Assembly (NCBI GenBank): GCA_904394195.1
Contig: CAJFNH010000080.1
Location: 1-6,185, forward strand
Origin: Candidatus Gallimonas caecicola
GTDB taxonomy: Bacteria > Bacillota > Clostridia > Christensenellales > Borkfalkiaceae
Reading direction: 5' to 3'
Length of the DNA: 6,185 bases
The translations under genes and the position numbers were made by a program. The notes beneath the pieces are model-generated. The model had not been told where the DNA came from and did not search any database. It saw only the letters and a list, made by a program, of their open reading frames with translations. Positions 1 through 5,527 of this stretch are shown here, one piece after another (position 1 is the stretch's first letter; each line of letters opens with the position of its first letter).

Positions 1-14
1 CGGGCATTTTTTAT
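1..14 (+). terminator. Possible right arm of an upstream terminator, cut by the window edge
   Basis: The window opens with CGGGC, one A and a run of six T. This looks like the descending arm and U-tract of a Rho-independent terminator of a gene to the left. The left arm would lie outside the window, so pairing cannot be shown. Bases 15-94 hold no gene or other site I can support. Confidence 0.25.
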
Positions 15-94
15 GTTTCATTCCCCCCCTTGCCGCTCTTTTTCGCACCGGAAAAACTTTTTGAAAATTTTATGATAAAATTGCGTTCAAACAG

Positions 95-123
95 TTGACA
101 TTCTGTTCCGTTTATATTATGAT
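95..123 (+). promoter_or_regulatory. Sigma-A promoter of the regulator-potABCD operon
   Basis: The -35 box TTGACA (95-100) is a perfect consensus. The -10 box TATGAT (118-123) is one mismatch from TATAAT, and the spacer is exactly 17 bp. Transcription would start near base 130, giving a leader of about 100 nt before the ATG at 229. It is the only strong promoter I see on the plus strand, and the tight gene spacing downstream suggests it drives the whole operon. A promoter this close to consensus usually needs a repressor, which fits the HTH protein encoded first. Confidence 0.85.
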
Positions 124-146
124 ACCCTCCGTTGGTTTATTTTTAT

Positions 147-199
147 TAAACTTTACGTTTACTTTTACGAGAGTTCCGTAAAACATGACAAAAAGTTTA
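147..199. promoter_or_regulatory. Nested inverted repeat in the leader: candidate operator or mRNA hairpin
   Basis: Two perfect dyads share one centre at base 173. The outer arms are TAAACTTT (147-154) and AAAGTTTA (192-199). The inner arms are TTTTACG (163-169) and CGTAAAA (177-183), separated by 7 nt. The two stretches between arms are both 8 nt long, so the element is symmetrical overall. It lies just downstream of the predicted transcription start and about 17 nt before the Shine-Dalgarno sequence. By position it could be a road-block operator bound by a dimer of the downstream HTH-cupin regulator, or a leader RNA hairpin. TTTACG also recurs as a direct repeat (152-157 and 164-169). The sequence alone does not decide between DNA and RNA function. 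Confidence 0.5.
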
Positions 200-215
200 T
201 TATCGCAAAACCGGC

Positions 216-222
216 GGAGGAG
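216..222 (+). promoter_or_regulatory. Ribosome binding site of the regulator gene
   Basis: GGAGGAG followed by six T and then ATG at 229 is a near-ideal Shine-Dalgarno sequence and spacing. It fixes the start codon of the regulator. Confidence 0.85.
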
Positions 223-228
223 TTTTTT

Positions 229-762
229 ATGCAGCTCGGCAGAAAGATCCGAGACTTACGACAGCAGTACAACCTGACGCAGGGCGAACTTGCAGACCGA
301 TGCGAGCTGACCAAAGGGTATATCTCACAGCTTGAGAACGACCTTACAAGTCCATCCATTGCGACGCTTGCGGACATTCTGAACGCGCTCGGGAGCAATC
401 TTTCCGATTTCTTCCGCGAGGACAGCGAAGAAAAGATCGTGTTCTCCCAGGAGGAGTACATTGAAAAGCAGTCGGAGGGAATGGTCTGGAACTGGGTCAT
501 CCCCAATGCGCAGAAAAATATGATGGAACCCGTGCTTGTGGAGCTTGCGCCGGAGGCGAGCGCCCCCGTGGACTTCCCCCACGACGGCGAGGAGTTCGGC
601 TATGTGCTCGAAGGCCGCATCGCCATTATCGTAGGCGGAAAGGCGCACATCGCAAAAAAGGGCGAGAGCTTTTATTTCACCGCCAACCGTGAGCACCGCA
701 TCATCAACAAGGGCAAGGGACGGGCAAGATTTTTGTGGATCTCCACTCCGCCCAATTTTTAG
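229..762 (+). CDS. XRE-family HTH / cupin transcriptional regulator, PuuR type
   Basis: Probable polyamine-responsive regulator of the adjacent transporter. The 177-residue protein has an N-terminal XRE/Cro-type helix-turn-helix (about residues 5-59; recognition region near TQGELADRCELTKGYISQLE, 17-36) and a C-terminal cupin barrel (about 99-172). The cupin shows motif 1 as H118-D-G-E-E-F-G-Y-V-L-E-G and motif 2 around G145 to H156. The C-terminal STPPNF resembles the HTPTTF end of E. coli PuuR (185 aa), a repressor that releases DNA when putrescine binds. The length is normal for this family. It is the first gene of the operon and lies 36 bp before potA with no terminator between, so co-transcription and autoregulation are likely. 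Polyamine as the ligand is inferred from family resemblance and context. Other HTH-cupin proteins sense different small molecules, so no gene symbol is given. Confidence 0.9.
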   Translation: MQLGRKIRDLRQQYNLTQGELADRCELTKGYISQLENDLTSPSIATLADILNALGSNLSDFFREDSEEKIVFSQEEYIEKQSEGMVWNWVIPNAQKNMMEPVLVELAPEASAPVDFPHDGEEFGYVLEGRIAIIVGGKAHIAKKGESFYFTANREHRIINKGKGRARFLWISTPPNF

Positions 763-785
763 GGACAAAAAATACATCAGATATA

Positions 786-792
786 AGAAGGA
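786..792 (+). promoter_or_regulatory. Ribosome binding site of potA
   Basis: AGAAGGA lies 6 nt before the ATG at 799. It is the only purine-rich Shine-Dalgarno-like stretch in the 36-bp gap after the regulator, and it supports the chosen start. Confidence 0.7.
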
Positions 793-798
793 AGAACA

Positions 799-2307
799 AT
801 GGCTGAACACATCATCGAACTGCAGAACGTCACCAAGTACTACGATGACAACCTTGTCATCGACAACGTGAGTTTCTATGTGAACAAGGGAGAGTTTATC
901 ACCTTCCTCGGTCCGTCGGGCTGCGGCAAGACGACGACCCTGCGCATGATCGCAGGCTTCGATCTGCCCACGAGCGGAAAGATCCTTCTCAACGGAAAGG
1001 ATATCTCCGCCCTGCCGCCCAACCGACGACCCGTCAATACGGTGTTTCAGCGCTACGCGCTCTTCCCCCATCTGAACGTGTTCGAGAACGTTGCCTTCGG
1101 GCTCAAATGCAAGCGCGTGCTCAACACCTACCGCAACGACGAGGGCAAGGAGTACACGAAAAAGGAGCGGCTCACCAAAAAAGAGATCCGCGAAAAGGTG
1201 GAAAAGGCGCTTGAGATCGTCGACCTCGAGGGCTTTGAAAAACGCACCATCTCCACCCTCTCGGGCGGACAGCAGCAGCGCGTAGCCATTGCGCGCGCCA
1301 TTGTCAACGAGCCGGAGATCCTGCTTCTGGACGAGCCGCTCGGCGCACTCGACCTGAAGATGCGCAAGGAAATGCAGATCGAACTCAAGGAGATGCACAA
1401 GCGCCTGGGCATCACGTTCATCTATGTCACGCACGATCAGGAAGAGGCGCTCACCATGTCGGACACCATTGTGGTCATGGCAGACGGCGTCGTGCAGCAG
1501 ATCGGCACCCCCACCGATATCTATAACGAACCCGCCAATACGTTCGTCGCCGACTTTATCGGCGAGAGCAACATTTTCAACGGCACCGTGGTGGGCGAAC
1601 GCAAGGTCAAATTCTGCGGAAAGACCTTTGACTGTGTGGACGACTTCGAGCGCAACGAGCCCGTGGACGTCGTCGTACGTCCGGAGGACGTGATCATGTG
1701 CGCACCCGAGGCGGGCGCGCTGAAAGGCAAAGTCATTTCCGTGGTGTTCAAGGGCATCCACTACGAGATCACCGTGCAGGTCGGCAAGTATGAAGTTGTC
1801 ATCCAGAGCACGGAAAGCCGCGCCGAGGGCGACATGATCGGCATGAACATTGCGCCGGACGGCATCCACCTGATGAAGCCCAAATATACGACCAATATCT
1901 TTGACGGCGTGATCACCAAACACAATACGGTGGAATTTGCAGACGGTGAATTTGAATGCGATGTCACGCAGCTCTATCCCGGCAGCCATATCGATGAGGA
2001 AGAATATCTGATAACGGCGGCGGGCGAAAAGATCGACCTGACGGGCACGGAAGTCAAAGTGGAGATCGGGCTGCAGGACATTGAGATCAGCGACGATGAA
2101 GATGCGGGCGGCACCACGGGCCACATCATTTCCATCATCTATAAGGGCGACCACTACCGGCTGATCGTGCGCACGGACGGCGAGGACGAGGAAGACTTTG
2201 TGTTTGCCACGGACGATCTGTGGAACGAAAACGACCGCGTCTCCGTCATCGTTCCCAAGGATAAGATCAGGCTGTCGCTCAAGCATGCGGAGGACAAGAA
2301 GAAATGA
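799..2307 (+). CDS. potA: Spermidine/putrescine ABC transporter ATP-binding protein PotA, with extended C-terminus
   Basis: Cytoplasmic ATPase that powers polyamine import through PotBC. All ABC motifs are intact: Walker A GPSGCGKTT (38-46), Q-loop Q84 in VFQRYALFPH, signature LSGGQQQR (154-161), Walker B ILLLDEP (174-180), D-loop LGALD (181-185) and switch H212. The nucleotide-binding domain (about 1-250) is followed by TOBE regulatory modules. The protein has 502 residues against 378 in E. coli. About 18 extra residues, rich in Lys and Arg, sit near 104-125 in the helical subdomain. Most of the rest comes from a second TOBE-like module: residues 260-360 and 368-495 can be laid over each other, for example GKVISVVFKGIHY (310-322) with GHIISIIYKGDHY (441-453). 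In E. coli the C-terminal domain is implicated in feedback control of the ATPase. The stop codon overlaps the potB start by 4 bp. Identity is secure; the effect of the extra module is unknown. Confidence 0.96.
   Translation: MAEHIIELQNVTKYYDDNLVIDNVSFYVNKGEFITFLGPSGCGKTTTLRMIAGFDLPTSGKILLNGKDISALPPNRRPVNTVFQRYALFPHLNVFENVAFGLKCKRVLNTYRNDEGKEYTKKERLTKKEIREKVEKALEIVDLEGFEKRTISTLSGGQQQRVAIARAIVNEPEILLLDEPLGALDLKMRKEMQIELKEMHKRLGITFIYVTHDQEEALTMSDTIVVMADGVVQQIGTPTDIYNEPANTFVADFIGESNIFNGTVVGERKVKFCGKTFDCVDDFERNEPVDVVVRPEDVIMCAPEAGALKGKVISVVFKGIHYEITVQVGKYEVVIQSTESRAEGDMIGMNIAPDGIHLMKPKYTTNIFDGVITKHNTVEFADGEFECDVTQLYPGSHIDEEEYLITAAGEKIDLTGTEVKVEIGLQDIEISDDEDAGGTTGHIISIIYKGDHYRLIVRTDGEDEEDFVFATDDLWNENDRVSVIVPKDKIRLSLKHAEDKKK
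2289..2294 (+). promoter_or_regulatory. Ribosome binding site of potB, inside the potA 3' end
   Basis: GGAGGA lies 9 nt before the ATG at 2304 and within the last codons of potA. It supports the overlapping ATGA start and translational coupling. Confidence 0.7.
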
Positions 2308-3092
2308 AACTGCATTTTTCCAGAAAGATGCTGGGCATCCCCTATCTTGTCTTTCTCATCTTTTTCGTCGTCATCCCCATGCTGGTCATTCTCTTTTACG
2401 CTTTCACGGACAAAGAGATGCACCTCTCCTTCGGAAACTTCATCCAGTTCTTTTCCGATCCCACAAAGTTGAGCACCATCGTCTACTCGCTCGTCATCGC
2501 GCTCATCACAACGGCGGTATGTCTTGTCATTGCCTATCCTGTTGCCTATATCCTGGCGCGCAGCAAGATGAAAAGGAAGTTCGTCATCCTTCTTCTCTTT
2601 GTCACACCCATGTGGATCAACTTTGTCCTTCGCATCAACGCCATCCGCGAGCTGCTCGGCTGGATCGGTCTTTTAGGCGAAGCAAATTACTTCAATACCA
2701 TCTTCGGCATGGTGTACGACTTTCTTCCCTTCATGATCCTGCCGCTGTACACCACGATGCTCAAGATCGACGACAGCCTCTATGAAGCCAGTTCCGATCT
2801 GGGCGCAGGATGGAGCACCACGTTCACACGCATCACGCTTCCCCTTTCCATGCCCGGAATCGCAAGCGGCATCACGATGGTATTTCTGCCCTCCATGACC
2901 AATTACGTCATATCCGACATGCTGGGCAATTCCAAAGTCACCATCATCGGCAAATTTATCTACGAATACTTCGGCACCAACTGGCATATGGGCTCGATGG
3001 TCGCGCTCGTCCTGCTCATCGTGGTGTTCCTGTCCACCTGGCTGACAGGCGGGTTCCGTGAAGATGAAACGGTAAGGGGGGCAAATCTGTGA
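2304..3092 (+). CDS. potB: Spermidine/putrescine ABC transporter permease PotB
   Basis: One of the two membrane subunits that form the polyamine channel. The 262 residues (E. coli PotB has 275) carry about six hydrophobic helices, near 12-34, 57-84, 93-108, 138-153, 184-205 and 228-246. The permease EAA motif, which docks the ATPase, reads EASSDLGAGW (161-170) and continues to PGI at 184-186. That is the expected cytoplasmic loop between helices 4 and 5. The YILARSKMKRKF loop (82-93) is also typical of PotB. The gene starts within the potA stop (ATGA) and ends within the potC start (GTGA). First position in the permease pair and the sequence pattern favour PotB over PotC. No defect is visible. 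Confidence 0.94.
   Translation: MKLHFSRKMLGIPYLVFLIFFVVIPMLVILFYAFTDKEMHLSFGNFIQFFSDPTKLSTIVYSLVIALITTAVCLVIAYPVAYILARSKMKRKFVILLLFVTPMWINFVLRINAIRELLGWIGLLGEANYFNTIFGMVYDFLPFMILPLYTTMLKIDDSLYEASSDLGAGWSTTFTRITLPLSMPGIASGITMVFLPSMTNYVISDMLGNSKVTIIGKFIYEYFGTNWHMGSMVALVLLIVVFLSTWLTGGFREDETVRGANL
3074..3081 (+). promoter_or_regulatory. Ribosome binding site that decides the GTG start of potC
   Basis: AAGGGGGG lies 7 nt before GTG at 3089. There is no ATG at a suitable distance, so this site, together with the GTGA overlap, supports the non-ATG start. Confidence 0.7.
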
Positions 3093-3904
3093 ACAAAAAA
3101 GCCATTGCGATCAAATGCCTGAAAGCGGCGTTCATCGGCATCGTTTTGCTCCTTCTCTATGCCCCCATCCTGCTGCTCGCCGTTTACAGCTTTATCGATA
3201 CCGACGTCATCGGCACCTCCGGAGGATTTACCTTCAGCCATTACACCGACCTGTTCACCGATTCGCAGGTCATGACGATGATCGGTAACACCGTAGGACT
3301 CGCGTTCGCTTCCGCGGCGCTTTCCACCGTGCTGGGAACGCTGGGCGCGATCGGCATCTATTACAGCAAACGGCGCATCCGCTCGACCGTCGGCGCCATC
3401 TCGCGCATCCCCATCATCAACGCGGAGATCGTGACCGCTCTTTCTCTTGCCATCATGTTTGTGGTGTTCGGGCTACCAAAGTCCTATTTCACCCTTCTCA
3501 TGGGCCATATGGTCATCTGTACGCCCTTTGTGGTGCTCTCCGTCATGCCCAAACTCAAGCAGATGGACAACTCGCTCTATGAGGCGGCGCTCGATCTGGG
3601 CGCCTCCCCCGCGAAAGCGCTTTTCAAAGTCATCCTGCCGCAGATCATTCCGGGCATCATCTCCGGATTCATGCTCGCCATCACCCTCTCGCTGGACGAC
3701 TACATCGTCACCGTCTACACCCGCCCCTCCGGCTTTGAGACCATCTCGACCTACGTCTTCAACGCAACCATCCGCGGCAACGCGCACACGGCACAGACGC
3801 TCTCCTCTTTCTGGGCGCTGACGACGATCATCTTCGTCATCATCCTTATCGTGGTCATCTCGGCAAACCTTGCAGGCCGCAGGAGAAAGGAGGCAGTAAA
3901 ATGA
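3089..3904 (+). CDS. potC: Spermidine/putrescine ABC transporter permease PotC
   Basis: Second membrane subunit of the polyamine channel, pairing with PotB. It has 271 residues, close to the usual PotC length, and about six hydrophobic helices: near 13-35, 63-90, 108-128, 134-153, 184-205 and 241-261. The EAA motif EAALDLGASPAKALFK (165-180) runs on to LPQIIPGI (183-190). It is closer to consensus than the motif in PotB. The later SLDDYIVTVYTRPSGFETIS (201-220) matches the region of PotC family members that reads SFDD followed by an aromatic and glycine-rich stretch. Translation starts at GTG inside the potB stop codon and ends at TGA overlapping the potD ATG. The basic C-terminus RRRKEAVK is expected to be cytoplasmic. 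Confidence 0.94.
   Translation: MNKKAIAIKCLKAAFIGIVLLLLYAPILLLAVYSFIDTDVIGTSGGFTFSHYTDLFTDSQVMTMIGNTVGLAFASAALSTVLGTLGAIGIYYSKRRIRSTVGAISRIPIINAEIVTALSLAIMFVVFGLPKSYFTLLMGHMVICTPFVVLSVMPKLKQMDNSLYEAALDLGASPAKALFKVILPQIIPGIISGFMLAITLSLDDYIVTVYTRPSGFETISTYVFNATIRGNAHTAQTLSSFWALTTIIFVIILIVVISANLAGRRRKEAVK
3886..3893 (+). promoter_or_regulatory. Ribosome binding site of potD, inside the potC 3' end
   Basis: AAAGGAGG, close to a perfect anti-Shine-Dalgarno match, lies 7 nt before the ATG at 3901. It is the strongest such site among the four pot genes, which fits a binding protein needed in excess over the membrane subunits. Confidence 0.8.
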
Positions 3905-5466
3905 CAAAAAAACGCATCGGCGCACTTACGCTTGCAGCGCTTGCCCTTACCCCCACCCTGCTGTTCACGGCAGGCTGTTCCGGGGAAGAGACCATCGTCC
4001 TGCGTGTGTTCAACTGGGAAGAATACATCGACGAGGGCGGAGAAGGCTCCTATCAATATGACTATGAAGTCAATGAGGACGGCTCCGCGCCCCCCATCAT
4101 CGAGGACTTCGAAGTCTGGTACGAGGAGACCTACGGCACCCCCATCCGCGTGGAATATTCCACCTTCGGCACCAACGAGGATATGTACAACCAGCTTCAG
4201 CTGGGGGACACCTACGATCTGCTGTGCCCTTCCGAGTACATGATCATGAAGCTGGCGGCAGAAGACTATCTTCAGCCGTACACCGAGGACTTCTTTGATC
4301 CCGATATCGAAGAAAACTACTATATCCGCAACGTATCCCCCTATATCCGCGAGATGTTCGAGAGCAATCGCATCAACAGAAAGGACGAAAACGATTCTTC
4401 CACCTGGTCGGATTATGCCGCCGGATATATGTGGGGTGTGACAGGGTTTGTCTACAATCCCGAATTTGTGAATGAGGACGAACTTGCCGCATTGGGCTGG
4501 GACGCAATGCGCGCACCGCAGTACCGCAACCGCGTGACGACAAAGGACAACGTGCGCGATTCCTACTTCGTTGCCCTTGCCATCTGCTACCGCGACGAGA
4601 TCGAGGCGCTCGATATGAGCGCCCCCGATTACGGCACCAGGCTTGCCGAGATCATGAACCGCACGGATGACGAGACCATCGCCCGCGTAGAGGAGATCAT
4701 GCGTGAGATGGATGAAAACATCTACGGCTATGAGACGGACACGGGCAAAGCGGACATCGTGAGCGGGCGCATCTGGCTGAACTTCGCCTGGAGCGGCGAC
4801 GCGGTCTATGCGATGGACCTTGCCGAAGCGGGCGAGGACGAAGAGGGAAACGAGGCGGAGCAGGCCCTTCTCAACTTCTTCATCCCCGAGGAGTGCGCAA
4901 ACCTCTGGTTTGACGGCTGGGTCATGCCCAAGGGCGCCAACACGCAGGCCGCGCAGGCGTTCGTCAACTTCCTCTCCCGTCCCGACAACGCCGTGCGCAA
5001 CATGTACTATATCGGCTACTCGGGCGTCATCGCGGGCGAAGAAGTGCTCGAATACGTCAAAGACTGCTACTCCGTCGACCCCGAAGAATATGAGAGCGAG
5101 GAGGAGTACACCAAATACGACCTCTCCTACTTCTTCGGCGACACCGTGGAGGAGGGAACGGCGTGGTTTTATGCCGATACCGTACAGGCGACCTCGCGCC
5201 AGTTGCACGCCCACTACCCCACCCTGGAAGTGACGCAGCGCTGCGCCGTGATGGATTACTACGGCGAAGAGGCGAACGAGGCCATCAACGAGCTATGGTC
5301 GCGCATCAAGAGCGAGACGCTGGACACCTGGGCGATCGTCGTCATCTGCGTGGGCATCGTGCTCGTCATCGCGGCGATCCTTCTGCTCAAATTCGGCAAC
5401 AAGATCGACTTCTTCCGCCTGCCGCCCAAGAAGGGCTACAAGCGCGTCAAACAGCAAAATTGCTGA
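3901..5466 (+). CDS. potD: Polyamine-binding lipoprotein PotD with a C-terminal membrane helix
   Basis: Extracytoplasmic receptor that delivers polyamine to PotBC. A lipoprotein signal peptide (1-25) ends in TAGC, making C26 the lipidated residue. From recalled E. coli PotD numbering, pocket residues can be matched by eye: W34-T-E-Y37 to W39-E-E-Y42, S83 and Y85 to S111 and Y113, D168 to N217, E171 to D220, W229 to W297, W255 and D257 to W336 and D338, and Y293 to Y373. Most aromatic and acidic contacts are kept. The protein has 521 residues against 348 in E. coli. Extra parts include an acidic, Gly/Tyr-rich insertion near 43-65, further polar insertions near 155-171 and 311-320, and a C-terminal hydrophobic helix (477-496). 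The 25-residue tail after it has eight Lys/Arg and one Asp. The positive tail predicts the C-terminus inside the cell, so the protein would be held at both ends. The exact substrate (spermidine, putrescine or both) cannot be read from sequence. Confidence 0.94.
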   Translation: MTKKRIGALTLAALALTPTLLFTAGCSGEETIVLRVFNWEEYIDEGGEGSYQYDYEVNEDGSAPPIIEDFEVWYEETYGTPIRVEYSTFGTNEDMYNQLQLGDTYDLLCPSEYMIMKLAAEDYLQPYTEDFFDPDIEENYYIRNVSPYIREMFESNRINRKDENDSSTWSDYAAGYMWGVTGFVYNPEFVNEDELAALGWDAMRAPQYRNRVTTKDNVRDSYFVALAICYRDEIEALDMSAPDYGTRLAEIMNRTDDETIARVEEIMREMDENIYGYETDTGKADIVSGRIWLNFAWSGDAVYAMDLAEAGEDEEGNEAEQALLNFFIPEECANLWFDGWVMPKGANTQAAQAFVNFLSRPDNAVRNMYYIGYSGVIAGEEVLEYVKDCYSVDPEEYESEEEYTKYDLSYFFGDTVEEGTAWFYADTVQATSRQLHAHYPTLEVTQRCAVMDYYGEEANEAINELWSRIKSETLDTWAIVVICVGIVLVIAAILLLKFGNKIDFFRLPPKKGYKRVKQQNC

Positions 5467-5484
5467 CCGGCACTTTGATTTGAC

Positions 5485-5518
5485 AAAAAAACACGGGCTC
5501 GCCAGCCCGTGTTTTTTT
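5485..5518. terminator. Bidirectional Rho-independent terminator
   Basis: A perfect stem ACACGGGCT (5491-5499) and AGCCCGTGT (5504-5512) closes on the 4-nt loop CGCC. Six A before it (5485-5490) and six T after it (5513-5518) extend the pairing to 15 bp and supply U-tracts in both directions. It begins 18 bp after the potD stop and ends 9 bp before the stop of the reverse-strand gene, so it can end both convergent transcripts. Confidence 0.93.
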
Positions 5519-5527
5519 GCATGAAGT

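Noticed and set aside
70..124. Direct repeat TTATGATA at 70-77 and 117-124, suggesting a second promoter
   Set aside because: The first copy has no -35 box at 16-18 bp. The repeat is short and lies in AT-rich DNA, so chance is sufficient.
130..228. Polyamine riboswitch or other known riboswitch in the leader
   Set aside because: The transcribed leader is only about 100 nt and mostly A/T. Apart from the nested dyad I see no multi-helix junction or conserved riboswitch core, and no terminator hairpin that could be switched.
763..798. A possible terminator or promoter between the regulator and potA
   Set aside because: The 36-bp gap has no hairpin and no -35/-10 pair, only the potA ribosome site.
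325..2286. A 653-codon open frame on the reverse strand opposite the regulator and potA
   Set aside because: It spans two well-supported genes, has a His/Asp/Val-rich composition typical of an antisense shadow of GC-rich codons, and shows no domain or ribosome site. The plus-strand genes have intact family motifs.
3751..5214. A 487-codon open frame on the reverse strand opposite potC and potD
   Set aside because: Same reasoning: it mirrors the codon bias of potD, crosses a gene boundary and contains no recognisable fold or start signal.
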